Notes under the pieces: model-generated
The model's database searches: none
What the model saw: only the letters and a program-made list of their open reading frames with translations
What the model was told of the DNA's origin: nothing
Made by a program: the position numbers and the translations under genes
Source: Paenibacillus sp. E222
GTDB taxonomy: Bacteria > Bacillota > Bacilli > Paenibacillales > Paenibacillaceae
Direction of reading: 5' to 3'
DNA length: 64,000 nucleotides
Assembly (NCBI RefSeq): GCF_013401555.1
Contig: NZ_CP058552.1
Coordinates: forward strand, 1,488,001 to 1,552,000
Shown: piece by piece, positions 16,957 to 26,119 of the stretch
How the letters are laid out: each line of letters begins with the position of its first letter
Position numbering within the stretch: the first letter of the stretch is position 1

Positions 16957-17727
16957 TTATTGACCCATCATACCGCCATCAACAGTATAGAGCGAAGCGG
17001 TGACATACGAAGCTTCTTCGGACAACAGGAAGTTCATGATGGCTGCGACTTCTTCCGGTTCACCATAGCGGCCCATCGGAATTGCGGATACGGTAGCGGA
17101 TTGATAATCTTCCACATTACCGGAGTTTGCTTCGATTTGACGCATCATGCGGGTATTGATGGTGCCTGGCAATACCGCGTTAACCCGAATACCATAAGGC
17201 GCAAGTTCATTTGCTGCTGTGCGGGTAAGACCAACAACGGCATGTTTGGACATAATATATGGAGATACGGCTGGAGCACCCATCAGACCTGCAAGGGAAG
17301 AGGTATTCAGAATCGCACCAGATTTTTGTTTTTTCATGACAGGGATGACGTTCTGCAAACCAAGGAATACACCGCGCACATTGACGTTATATACGAGGTC
17401 GAGCGCTTCAACGCTCAGATCTTCGATCAGTCCGGTTGGACCTTCAATGCCGGCATTGTTGGCAAAATAATCGATACGACCAAATGTATCAAGTGCTTGC
17501 TGCACATAGTTTTTCACATCAGCTTCCTGAGATACGTTTGCTTTCACCGCAATGACGTGCTCTTTGTCGAGTTTCAGATCCGTGATGGTTTGCTGGATGG
17601 CTTCTTCGTTCAGGTCGACCAGGACCAGATTAATTTTGCGTTCAGCAAGGCGGCGTGCCAATTCTTTACCGATGCCTCCGGCTGCTCCTGTAATAACGGC
17701 TGTTTGGGTATATGATGTACTCATCAT
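16957..17727 (-). CDS. SDR-family NAD(P)-dependent oxidoreductase
   Basis: 256 residues, classical SDR. Cofactor motif TGAAGGIGKEL near residue 14, VKANVS with adenine-contacting residues, NNAG around 90, catalytic Ser in LNTSSLAG and YIMSK supplying Tyr and Lys, then PGTINTRM. It oxidises or reduces an alcohol/ketone; DLNEEA after strand 2 favours NAD(H). AAGGAG lies 7 nt before the first ATG. Divergent from a TetR regulator with operator-like dyads between, so the regulator probably represses it. Confidence 0.92.
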   Translation of the reverse strand: MMSTSYTQTAVITGAAGGIGKELARRLAERKINLVLVDLNEEAIQQTITDLKLDKEHVIAVKANVSQEADVKNYVQQALDTFGRIDYFANNAGIEGPTGLIEDLSVEALDLVYNVNVRGVFLGLQNVIPVMKKQKSGAILNTSSLAGLMGAPAVSPYIMSKHAVVGLTRTAANELAPYGIRVNAVLPGTINTRMMRQIEANSGNVEDYQSATVSAIPMGRYGEPEEVAAIMNFLLSEEASYVTASLYTVDGGMMGQ

Positions 17728-17756
17728 GTATTCGCTCCTTATAAAATGTAATCAGG

Positions 17757-17777
17757 TGAACGGTGTGTGAACGTTCA
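17757..17777. promoter_or_regulatory. Candidate TetR operator near SDR promoter
   Basis: GTGAACGG (17757-17764) is followed by TGAACGTTCA (17768-17777), a perfect 10-bp palindrome, 30-50 nt upstream of the SDR start. Confidence 0.4.
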
Positions 17778-17880
17778 ACCTGTGGTCTATCGTTCCTATC
17801 TCAATGTTAAGATATACATAGTAATGTGACAATAATCATTGACAGCGCAAATGTCAGCTATCGGACAGAGATGTAAGCGG

Positions 17881-17907
17881 TGTTCATTTAGGTTACAATA
17901 ATGAACA
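17881..17907. promoter_or_regulatory. Candidate TetR operator over tetR promoter
   Basis: TGTTCATT (17881-17888) and AATGAACA (17900-17907) are perfect inverted arms 11 nt apart and enclose a -10-like TACAAT (17894-17899), 13 nt before the tetR start. The shared TGAAC core with the 17768 palindrome supports one protein binding both. Confidence 0.5.
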
Positions 17908-17919
17908 GAGGAGGTGGAA

Positions 17920-18558
17920 ATGTTGATTATCGAACACCCTCAGGATCGGAGAGCACGAAGAACGCAGGATGCCATCATTGCTGCGGCGGTTTCTTTGATA
18001 TTGGAAAAGGGAGCTGAAGCCGTCACGATTCGTGACATTACGGAACGGGCGGATTATAACCGGGGAACGTTCTATTTACATTTTCCCGGCAAACCCGAGT
18101 TATTGCAATTCATTCTGGATGATTTCATGCAGGGCGTGGGACAAGCTTATGCATCACCTTACGCGGAGTTAAAAGAAGTGGATATGACGGCATTACTGCC
18201 ATCAACGATGCCTGTATTTGAATATATCGAAGCGCACCAAGACATCTTTCGAGCCTTGATGACGATGCACGGGGATATGGGAACCAGACTCTGCAACATG
18301 TTCAGAACATATTTAACCGAAGACTTTGTATTGGTGACCGAAAACAGCGACTACACCATTAATTACGACATTATGCTAAGTTACCTGGTATCTGCGACCG
18401 TTGGTGTGATTATGCACTGGGCAGAGATTGGGTTCAAGTATTCTGCCCACTACATGGGGGAGCAGCTGACTGCGCTAATTAACATCAAACCGACCCGTCT
18501 CCTGATTGAACCAGGGCAGAAGGGTCGGACCATTCATGAACGCATGCTTCAGGACTAA
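17920..18558 (+). CDS. TetR/AcrR-family transcriptional regulator
   Basis: 212 residues from ATG 17920, 5 nt after GGAGG (the GTG at 17914 lies inside the site). N-terminal TetR helix-turn-helix: RRTQDAIIAAAVSLILEKGAEAVTIRDITERADYNRGTFYLHF spans residues 11-53 with the usual NRGTFYLHF recognition end. The ~150-residue C-terminal ligand domain is of the TetR_C_8-like type (MTMHGDMGTRL, IMHWAEIGF). Ligand unknown. Divergent from the SDR gene with two TGAAC-type dyads between them. Confidence 0.9.
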   Translation: MLIIEHPQDRRARRTQDAIIAAAVSLILEKGAEAVTIRDITERADYNRGTFYLHFPGKPELLQFILDDFMQGVGQAYASPYAELKEVDMTALLPSTMPVFEYIEAHQDIFRALMTMHGDMGTRLCNMFRTYLTEDFVLVTENSDYTINYDIMLSYLVSATVGVIMHWAEIGFKYSAHYMGEQLTALINIKPTRLLIEPGQKGRTIHERMLQD

Positions 18559-18576
18559 ATAGCGTGCCCGGTTCTC

Positions 18577-19125
18577 TTATTCCCAGGGATAACTAACGGT
18601 GAGGAAGTCGGCGAATTTTTTGCTTTCTTCCCGCCGTTGTTTCCGCATGGCAGCCCGAGCTGGAGCAGTCTCGTATAATTTCTTCTCTTCCTCCGTCTCT
18701 GGAATGATGCGAGGAACAATGAGTTTACGGTTATTTTCATCCAAAGCGACAAAGGTAAGGAATGCGGTCGCCGCAATCTTCTTCTCCCCCGTCTTCAGAT
18801 CCTCACGGATGACCTTCACAAAAACTTCCATGGAACTGCGTCCTGTCCAGGAAACAAACGATTCCAGTGTCACCGAATCTGTCGGATTAATCGGATACAA
18901 GAAATCGACCGAGTCGGTTGAAGCCGTAACGGTGTTCACCCGGCACAGCTTGGAAGCAGTGATGGATGCAATATCATCAATATAGGACATCAGCTTCCCA
19001 CCAAATAATGTGTTGTGATTATTCACGTCCGTCGGGAACACCCGAGACGTCTTGAAACAACGTGTTTCACGCATGTACTTTTTCTCCATCTGATCCAGTT
19101 CCGTAGGCTTCGGTATCTCTCTCAT
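18577..19125 (-). CDS. Acyl-CoA thioesterase (hotdog fold, YkhA-like)
   Basis: 182 residues from the ATG at 19125, chosen for AGGAGG 8 nt upstream; the frame extends 13 codons further without a site. The single hotdog domain shows VFPTDVNNHNTLFGGKLMSY with the Asn-His-Asn and catalytic Asp of the YkhA/YciA acyl-CoA hydrolases, then SVDFLYPINPTDSVTLES. It hydrolyses acyl-CoA to free acid and CoA. The charged C-terminal tail (EEEKKLYETAP onward) is family-typical. Its end is only 18 nt from the tetR stop, convergent. Confidence 0.88.
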   Translation of the reverse strand: MREIPKPTELDQMEKKYMRETRCFKTSRVFPTDVNNHNTLFGGKLMSYIDDIASITASKLCRVNTVTASTDSVDFLYPINPTDSVTLESFVSWTGRSSMEVFVKVIREDLKTGEKKIAATAFLTFVALDENNRKLIVPRIIPETEEEKKLYETAPARAAMRKQRREESKKFADFLTVSYPWE

Positions 19126-19248
19126 ATGTCTTCCTCCTGACAGTATGGCTGATGGACTCTGCAAGAAATGTCGCGCCCATCATCTCTATATGTTAGTTCT
19201 AGTATAGGTTTCGGTCCCATCCCTATTCAAGTGAAGCGTGATTCAAAA

Positions 19249-19285
19249 AAACCGCCAGGCGCGGACCGGCGCGCGGGCGGTTTGA
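19249..19285 (-). terminator. Terminator of acetate transporter
   Basis: On the minus strand AAACCGCC and GGCGGTTT pair around a GC-rich loop and are followed by a T run (A run at 19245-19250 on the plus strand). Confidence 0.85.
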
Positions 19286-19294
19286 TGCTGTATA

Positions 19295-19918
19295 TTAAGC
19301 CTTGGGTCTGAAAATGCCAGACGGCTTGCCGATAGGCAAGAACGTATAGCCGAAGTGAGCGTTCAGTACAGAAGCACCTGTGCCGTACAACGACACGATT
19401 CCGATTCCCATTTCAGCATAAGCTGCGATGGTATGGAAGATATGAGGAGCTACGCCGAACGCGTCAAAGGTCAGACCAAGGAACAGGAAGTCAATGAGAA
19501 TGAAAATGATGAGCAATACTTTATTGGCTTCCACGGCACCCAGCGTCATGAACAGGGTGAACACGAGATATCCGGCAAAAGCAAATCCGAGCTGCTTGCC
19601 ATCTGCCTGTTCCGCAAGAGTGGAGCCAAACACGCCCATTTTGATCAGCCAGTTGGCACCCATCGCGAACCAGAAGAATGCGTATGCGCCGAAGGCAGTT
19701 GTGCCAAAAGTATTGTTGCGTTTGGAATCTTGAATACAAGCGAACAGCTGGGCAAAGGCACCGAGGAAAATCGCCCAAGGAATAGCGTAGCTTAGGCCGT
19801 CTGTAATGCCAAGCTTTTGGGAGGAAGCGACCAGAGTGACGATGGCCAACCCAAATAATCCCATCGCGCTGGGATCGGCGTTTATGATTTTGACTTTAGT
19901 CTGTGAATCGGTTTGCAT
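19295..19918 (-). CDS. Acetate uptake transporter (GPR1/FUN34/YaaH, SatP-like)
   Basis: 207 residues from ATG 19918 (GGAGG 12 nt upstream); the longer frame would add an implausible polar N-terminus. Six transmembrane helices with the family helices FGLAIVTLVASSQ, AIFLGAFAQLFA, TAFGAYAFFWFAMG and FTLFMTLGAVEANK. The signature NPAPLGL is degenerate here (DPSAMGLFGLA). Members carry acetate/succinate with protons. Single gene with its own terminator. Confidence 0.85.
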   Translation of the reverse strand: MQTDSQTKVKIINADPSAMGLFGLAIVTLVASSQKLGITDGLSYAIPWAIFLGAFAQLFACIQDSKRNNTFGTTAFGAYAFFWFAMGANWLIKMGVFGSTLAEQADGKQLGFAFAGYLVFTLFMTLGAVEANKVLLIIFILIDFLFLGLTFDAFGVAPHIFHTIAAYAEMGIGIVSLYGTGASVLNAHFGYTFLPIGKPSGIFRPKA

Positions 19919-20199
19919 GGTGTTGATGAGCCTCCAAATATTCAAATCAGGATGATCCGTTCGAACCGAACCGTCCTCTATACTTCGTAATTCGTATCCG
20001 CCTGGTCCGGACACACACATCGCCCTATTGTACCTGAATGAATTACGTATGAAAAGGGATTTTATTACCTTTTGGAGCATGATCCGTTCCCTTGTAAGGC
20101 TTGTGTTAGAGATCAGGAACGAAGAGATCGGTTTTTTGGTGGAAAAAGACGGAAAATTACATGTTCATTCCCTGAAAGAAGGGATAGTATCGAATAGAA

Positions 20200-20214
20200 A
20201 TGCAAGCGCTTACT
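20200..20214. promoter_or_regulatory. CcpA cre site upstream of rhamnogalacturonan enzyme
   Basis: ATGCAAGCGCTTACT matches the WTGNAANCGNWNNCW consensus at every position. It lies 66 nt before the start of the fusion enzyme, so carbon catabolite repression is expected. Confidence 0.75.
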
Positions 20215-20279
20215 TTTGAGTTGTACCATCGTTCTGGCTTTAATCATTCAATGATGAGGAAACGAAAGGATGGGTGTTC

Positions 20280-23200
20280 ATGATCGCTAAGACGCGGCGG
20301 GTTGGCCTGGTTATGCTCCTGTGGGTATTTACAATTTCCAGTCTGGGGTGGGGGACCATGTTTGGCACACCAGCAGCAAGTGCAGCCGTATCGGCTGATG
20401 AAACTGCGGGTGGAGGCACTTATAGATTCGACTTTGGTTCAGGAGCTGTTGCGAATGGATATACAGGTGTGGACGCAACGTCTGCGTATTCGGCGGAACG
20501 TGGCTATGGCTTCACCGATGTGTCCAAAGTAACGGTACAGGATCGGGGTACAAGTGATCCGATTAAATCCGATTTTGCCAAAATTGCCGATGGGGCCGGA
20601 TTCAAGGTGGATCTGCCGAGCGGTGATTATACCGTCTCCCTTGTCGCTGGCGACAGTGCAGGCAGCACAGATATTGCAATCAAAGTGGAGAGCATGAACA
20701 AGGTTCAGCAGAATACCAAGCCCGCGGGTGAATATCTGGAGATGAGCTTCGATATTGCCTTGGTGGATGGGCAGATGAACTTTGAATTCTCCGGAACGGC
20801 CGCTAATATCAATGCGCTCGTGATCACCAAACAACAGGAACGCGAGGCAGGTAACAAACCTGCGGTGTACCTTGCGGGTGACTCCACAATGCAGACGTAT
20901 AATCCATACTGGGAGCCCCAAGCGGGTTGGGGGCAAATGTTCCCGTCCTTTTTCAGTGATGCCGTGGAGATTAAGAACCATTCCATCGGTGGACGCAGCT
21001 CTAAATCCTTTATTTTCGAAGGGCGATTGGATGAGATTCTGCGCCTCATTCGTCCGGGAGATTATCTGTTCGTGCAGTTCGGACACAACGATGCAACAAT
21101 CAGTGTTCCTGACCGCTATGCTTCACCTGCCGATTACAAAAACTATTTGAAAACCTACATAGACGGCGTGCAGCAGCGGGGAGCTACCCCAATTCTGGTC
21201 ACCCCAATGGGGCGCAGGGACTTCAACGCAGACACAGGCAAGTTCAATGTGTCCTTCCCTGAATATGTGCAGGCGATGAAAGAGGTGGCTTCGGAGAAAA
21301 ATGTGAAGCTGATCGATCTGAGCGCACTCAGTATTGCGTACTATGATTCCATTGGACCGGAAGCGACGTTGTCTGTCTTCCTTCATGTATCACCAGGCAT
21401 CTATCAGGCATTCCCGAACGGGGCAGCGGATAATACCCACTTCCAGGAATATGGAGCGATTCAGATTGCTCGTCTGGTTGCTGGTGCGGTTCGTGAACTG
21501 GATCTGCCATTATCAGAAGCGGTTCAGGATGCTGAAGTTCCGGCTGAATTGCCTGCCAAACCTGCTGGATTGAAGGCAGGCAGCATCAGCAACGCGGGAG
21601 CGGTATTGAAATGGACAGCGGATGACACCGCAGACATCTACAAAGTGTACCGTAAGCTTTCAACAGAGCCGGAAACTGCCTACAAGCTGGCAGGAACAGC
21701 AACTGTACCTACTTTGACGCTAAGCGGTTTGGTCGAAGGCAAGTCGTACACGGTTCGAGTAACCGCTGTGAATGGCCGCGGCGAATCCGATCCTTCGGAT
21801 GAAGTCAGCTTCACCACCAAATCGGCAGCGTATCGATATGACTTTGGTCCGGTAGGTTCTCCGGTTGCTGAAGGGTATACGGAAGTCAACCGGAATACGC
21901 TGTATACCCCAGCACGCGGTTATGGATTAACGTCTTCGGCTAATATGGCGGATCGGGATCGTGGCAGTGCGACAGATAACCTGCGTCGTGACTTCGTGAT
22001 CTATTTTAACGGCTCATATGAATTCAAAGTGGATCTGCCGAATGGTACCTATTCGGTCAAGACGTACACTGGGGACTGGATTGGTTCAGCAAAAACCAAC
22101 ATTAACATCGAAGGCAAAGATTATGGGACCGTATCCTCCGGTGCTCAGAATATTGCCGAAAAAGTGATCAACCAGATTACCGTGCAGGACGGGCAGATGA
22201 ATCTGGTCTTCAGTGGGGCTACGGCGCATCTCAACGGACTTGAGATTACACCTGTATTGGTGGCCCCTTCCAATCTGAAACTGGATGGCCTGGATCTGGA
22301 GAGTGATCCGATCACCGCTGCATTATCGTGGGATGCTATTGCTGATGACGTACAGTATAAGGTATACCGTCAGTCAACTGGAGCGGCCAAGGCCGAACTG
22401 CTGGCAACCACGGATGCAACAACCTACACCGATAACAAGATTGACCTGGGCATGAATTACGTATATACGGTATCGGCTGCAGATCGTACAGGTACGGAAT
22501 CAGTAGCATCCAATGCATTACCTGTATCGACGATTGATTCATCTGTAGAGAAGGCAGAGGTCCCTTCAGGTCTGTCTTTACAAAGCATCAACAAAAATGA
22601 CGTCTCCTTCACTTGGACGGAATCAGCAGGAGCGCGTGCATACCAAATCTATCGTGCTGTGAAGCAGGATGGACCGTATGATCTAATCGCTCGTACCAAG
22701 GAGACGGCATACACAGACTCCACCATTCTCAGCACCATTCCTTATTTCTATAAAGTGGCGTCTGTGAATGCGGGTGGAGTATCCGAACTTTCGGCTGTAA
22801 TCGAAACCCCAGTAGCAACGACGCTGAATCGTGAAATGGAGTATCTGGACCGTGCTCCGGTCGCTGTACAAACAGAAAACGGCAACTATATCGGCTGGCG
22901 CATGCTGGGCCTGGATGCCGAGACTATTGCTTTCAATCTGTATCGGGATGGTGTGAAGCTTAACGATGAACCGATAACGGGAAGCACCAACTTTACGGAT
23001 GCCAAAGGGACCGATGCGTCCAAATACCGTGTCATGACAGTAGAAAATGGTATTGAAAAAGCAGCAACGAAGGAATTTGGCGTTTGGCAGGAGCAGTATC
23101 TGTCTGTACCATTGCAAAAGCCTGCTGATGCTTATACGAAAGACGGACAGCCGTATTCGTATTATGCGGGTGATGTCAGCGTGGGTGATGTCGATGGTGA

Positions 23201-25478
23201 TGGCGAATATGAGATTATTCTGATGTGGTCACCAAACAACGGCAAGGATAACTCCCAGTCCGGATATACCGGTATTGTCTATATGGATGCCTATAAACTG
23301 GACGGAACAAGACTCTGGCGCATCAATATGGGACCGAATATTCGTGCGGGTGCGCATTACTCTCCATTCCTGGTTTATGACTTTGATGGCGATGGCAGAG
23401 CGGAACTGATGATGCGTACCGCAGATGGTACCGTCGATGGACAAGGGAAAGTCATTGGAGACGCCAATGCAGACCACCGGAACAGTTCCGGTTACGTCCT
23501 GCTTGGTGATGAATTCCTGACGGTGTTCGATGGTGAAACCGGAGCAGCACTGGATACGGTAGAATATGATCCGCCACGTGGAGATGTAGCCTCATGGGGT
23601 GATGGCTATGGAAACCGGGTGGACCGTTTCCTGGCAGCGGTGGCGTATCTGGACGGTGAGCATCCAAGTGCGATGTTCAGCCGTGGATATTATACACGTA
23701 CCGTGCTCGCGTCCTACAATTTCCGTGATGGCAAGCTGAGCAAAGTATGGCGTTTTGACTCCAATGATGATGGCTACGGCGAGTACGCAGGCCAAGGAAA
23801 CCATAACCTCTCGGTTGCAGATGTGGATGGCGACGGCAAGGATGAGATTACATTTGGTGCAATGGCCATCGATGATGATGGCAAACCGCTATACAATACG
23901 AAACTCGGTCATGGCGATGCCATGCATCTGAGTGATCTGGACCCAACTCGTCCAGGATTGGAAGTGTTCGACGTACACGAACATAAAGATTCGCAGTACG
24001 GTATGGAAATGCGTGATGCAGCTACAGGTGAAATCCTCTGGGGTGTGTTCACAGGCATCGATACCGGACGTGGCATGGCTGCCGATATTGATCCAAATTA
24101 TCCGGGTTCTGAGGTGTGGGCCGCGACCATTACCAATGCCGAGCATATTCCAATCACCGGGCTCTACAGTGCGCAGGGGGAACTGATCACGACGAAGATT
24201 CCATCGTCCACCAACTTCGGTATCTGGTGGGACAGTGACCTGCTGCGTGAGCTTCAGGATGATATTCGTATCGACAAATGGGATTATGAGAACCAAACGA
24301 CAGTTAATCTGCTGACGGCAACAGGTGCTGCTTCAAACAATGGCACCAAAGCCAACCCGAGTTTGCAGGCAGATCTGTTTGGAGACTGGCGTGAAGAAGT
24401 GATGTGGCGCAGTCAGGACAGCTCGGAATTACGCATTTATACGACGACAGATGAGACGGATGTGCGTATTCGCACGTTGATGCATGATCCGGTCTACCGC
24501 CTTGGGGTAGCTTGGCAAAATGTAGCCTATAACCAGCCGCCACATACCGGCTTCCATCTGGGAGTAGGCATGGAGCAGCCAGCGGCACCGAATATTCGTT
24601 ATGTCGGTGCTCCGCAAGAAACAGGAGATACGACACCTCCGGTCATTACCGGCATGCCTGCGGAACAGATGAGTGAAGAGGATGTACTCCAAGTTGATGT
24701 GAAGGCAGAAGATCCGGAGTCTGGAATCACTCTTCTGGAATTGACTTGGGATGGCGAGGCCGTAGAACAAGGTGATGAGATTGCACTGACGGGTCTGGTG
24801 GGAAAACACACCTTTACAGCCAAAGCTGTTAACGGCGCGGGACTCATCACTGAGCTTTCCGTGGAAGTGACAGTTATCGCCGCAGACCAAGCCACAGGTG
24901 CACCGGGTGTGCCTTCCTTGTCCGACGATAATCAACATGGCGACGGTTTGGCCGATGGAACATACACTATCACGATGAATATGTGGTGGGGGAATAACGG
25001 TACACAGTACAAATTGTATGAGAACGGTGAACTGATCGATACGCAGAAGCTCACGGCCTCAAGCCCTGCTGCCCAAAAGGCATCCACCGATATTTCGGGA
25101 CGGGTAAACGGTACGTATGTATATACTTGCGAACTGATCAATTCAAAGGGAACGACCGAATGCGCTCCGCATACCGTAATCGTTCGTGATGCAGCACCAG
25201 GGAAGCCGGTGCTCTCTCATGACAACTGGGATGGGGATGGAAACTACACCATTACGATGAACATGTGGTGGGGCACAAATGCCACCTCCTATCGTCTGTA
25301 TGAGAACGGTCAAGAGATCGACAGCCAACCGTTGACTGCAGCATCTCCGAATGCACAGACAGCAAGCGCAGTGATCAAAGATCGTGCACCTGGCGAATAT
25401 GAATACGTTGTGGAATGGATCAACGAAAGTGGATCAGTTTCAAGTGAAGTCATCACAGTGAAGGTCACACATGATTAA
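20280..25478 (+). CDS. Secreted rhamnogalacturonan acetylesterase (CE12) - rhamnogalacturonan lyase (PL11) fusion
   Basis: 1732 residues from ATG 20280 (AAAGGA 9 nt upstream). Signal peptide to about Ala35 (TPAASAA). Then a beta-sandwich (YRFDFGSG) and an SGNH esterase with GDSTMQ (Ser ~202), GGRSS, FGHND and DNTHF (Asp/His ~384-387), the CE12 pattern. Next a fibronectin III domain, a second beta-sandwich (YRYDFGPVG), two more FN3 domains, and from about 849 a PL11 lyase: EYLDRAP, DVDGDGEYEI, DFDGDGRAEL, calcium-binding DxDGDG propeller loops. After an Ig-like domain come two related ~95-residue repeats (YTITMNMWWG in both). It deacetylates and cleaves the rhamnogalacturonan I backbone outside the cell. 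Confidence 0.9.
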   Translation: MIAKTRRVGLVMLLWVFTISSLGWGTMFGTPAASAAVSADETAGGGTYRFDFGSGAVANGYTGVDATSAYSAERGYGFTDVSKVTVQDRGTSDPIKSDFAKIADGAGFKVDLPSGDYTVSLVAGDSAGSTDIAIKVESMNKVQQNTKPAGEYLEMSFDIALVDGQMNFEFSGTAANINALVITKQQEREAGNKPAVYLAGDSTMQTYNPYWEPQAGWGQMFPSFFSDAVEIKNHSIGGRSSKSFIFEGRLDEILRLIRPGDYLFVQFGHNDATISVPDRYASPADYKNYLKTYIDGVQQRGATPILVTPMGRRDFNADTGKFNVSFPEYVQAMKEVASEKNVKLIDLSALSIAYYDSIGPEATLSVFLHVSPGIYQAFPNGAADNTHFQEYGAIQIARLVAGAVRELDLPLSEAVQDAEVPAELPAKPAGLKAGSISNAGAVLKWTADDTADIYKVYRKLSTEPETAYKLAGTATVPTLTLSGLVEGKSYTVRVTAVNGRGESDPSDEVSFTTKSAAYRYDFGPVGSPVAEGYTEVNRNTLYTPARGYGLTSSANMADRDRGSATDNLRRDFVIYFNGSYEFKVDLPNGTYSVKTYTGDWIGSAKTNINIEGKDYGTVSSGAQNIAEKVINQITVQDGQMNLVFSGATAHLNGLEITPVLVAPSNLKLDGLDLESDPITAALSWDAIADDVQYKVYRQSTGAAKAELLATTDATTYTDNKIDLGMNYVYTVSAADRTGTESVASNALPVSTIDSSVEKAEVPSGLSLQSINKNDVSFTWTESAGARAYQIYRAVKQDGPYDLIARTKETAYTDSTILSTIPYFYKVASVNAGGVSELSAVIETPVATTLNREMEYLDRAPVAVQTENGNYIGWRMLGLDAETIAFNLYRDGVKLNDEPITGSTNFTDAKGTDASKYRVMTVENGIEKAATKEFGVWQEQYLSVPLQKPADAYTKDGQPYSYYAGDVSVGDVDGDGEYEIILMWSPNNGKDNSQSGYTGIVYMDAYKLDGTRLWRINMGPNIRAGAHYSPFLVYDFDGDGRAELMMRTADGTVDGQGKVIGDANADHRNSSGYVLLGDEFLTVFDGETGAALDTVEYDPPRGDVASWGDGYGNRVDRFLAAVAYLDGEHPSAMFSRGYYTRTVLASYNFRDGKLSKVWRFDSNDDGYGEYAGQGNHNLSVADVDGDGKDEITFGAMAIDDDGKPLYNTKLGHGDAMHLSDLDPTRPGLEVFDVHEHKDSQYGMEMRDAATGEILWGVFTGIDTGRGMAADIDPNYPGSEVWAATITNAEHIPITGLYSAQGELITTKIPSSTNFGIWWDSDLLRELQDDIRIDKWDYENQTTVNLLTATGAASNNGTKANPSLQADLFGDWREEVMWRSQDSSELRIYTTTDETDVRIRTLMHDPVYRLGVAWQNVAYNQPPHTGFHLGVGMEQPAAPNIRYVGAPQETGDTTPPVITGMPAEQMSEEDVLQVDVKAEDPESGITLLELTWDGEAVEQGDEIALTGLVGKHTFTAKAVNGAGLITELSVEVTVIAADQATGAPGVPSLSDDNQHGDGLADGTYTITMNMWWGNNGTQYKLYENGELIDTQKLTASSPAAQKASTDISGRVNGTYVYTCELINSKGTTECAPHTVIVRDAAPGKPVLSHDNWDGDGNYTITMNMWWGTNATSYRLYENGQEIDSQPLTAASPNAQTASAVIKDRAPGEYEYVVEWINESGSVSSEVITVKVTHD

Positions 25479-25493
25479 AGTGATTTAACGTTT

Positions 25494-25557
25494 AAGCACC
25501 TCTCTATTGATATAGGGTATCCCCTTGGGTAAGCCTGTAGATGGAGAGGTGCTTTTT
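25494..25557 (+). terminator. Terminator after CE12-PL11 gene
   Basis: AAGCACCTCTC (25494-25504) and GAGAGGTGCTT (25544-25554) form a perfect 11-bp stem followed by a T run. The remaining AT-rich stretch to 25800 shows a lone TTGACA at 25770 and nothing else I can support. Confidence 0.88.
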
Positions 25558-25820
25558 TGTTTTTTTAACATACACAATAATGACACATTTGTTTGAAAAT
25601 GAAGTTAGTGGGGGAAATTTGCTCGTGGAATTGGAATCTCTTCTTTATATTAGGCATAGCAGAGCCATTTTCGGATCGTCTTCTAGGAATAGCTATAGAG
25701 ACTTTCAAAAATTGGAGAAGGATACAAAACATCCATGTGAACTATGCCATATGTTAATCCAACTATAGATTGACAGGAAAACCTAAAATGTAACACAGAA
25801 ATAAGGAGGGATCAGGTGCG

Positions 25821-25997
25821 ATGGTTATGAGTTTGGAATTAAAAAATCAAATAGAGAAAGCCAGACGTAACCTTCATATGTTGGTAGAGCATAACGAGGG
25901 TAGATTTGGACATCCCGATGTGCTTCAGCAGTCCATGGTACTGGATGAATTGATCAATGAGTATAATCGAATGAATCTCAGCAAGCCGAGGGCTTGA
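25821..25997 (+). CDS. Spo0E-like aspartyl-phosphate phosphatase (58 aa)
   Basis: 58 residues beginning MVMSLELKNQIEKARRNL. The family signature SxxLDxLIxxY appears as SMVLDELINEY, after a helix-loop (HMLVEHNEGRFGHPDVLQQ) of the expected length. Spo0E-type proteins dephosphorylate Spo0A~P and delay sporulation. AAGGAGG (25803-25809) is 11 nt from the ATG; the second Met at 25827 is an alternative. The gene stands alone and ends before a long hairpin. Family assignment rests on the motif and size. Confidence 0.8.
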   Translation: MVMSLELKNQIEKARRNLHMLVEHNEGRFGHPDVLQQSMVLDELINEYNRMNLSKPRA

Positions 25998-26024
25998 TGG
26001 ATATAGATGAGCTTTTTTTGCAAT

Positions 26025-26110
26025 CATGCGCACATGATAATAGCTGGAATAGGCAGCAGGAAGAACGAATGCTGTATCATTCCAGTTCAATCATGAGCGC
26101 ATGTTTTTTT
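26025..26110. terminator. Long imperfect hairpin between convergent genes
   Basis: CATGCGC-ACATGAT and AGCTGGAAT on the left (from 26025) pair with ATTCCAG, ATCATG-A-GCGCATG on the right (to 26103), followed by seven T. The stem is interrupted but about 25 bp long and separates the spo0E-like and glnL genes. Confidence 0.65.
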
Positions 26111-26119
26111 GTTTAATCC

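Noticed and set aside
16852..17715. 287-codon open frame antisense to the SDR gene
   Set aside because: Shadow of the SDR gene; composition is unnatural and it starts inside the bidirectional terminator.
25541..25768. 75-codon frame after the CE12-PL11 gene
   Set aside because: Begins within the terminator stem, no ribosome site, no recognisable protein features.
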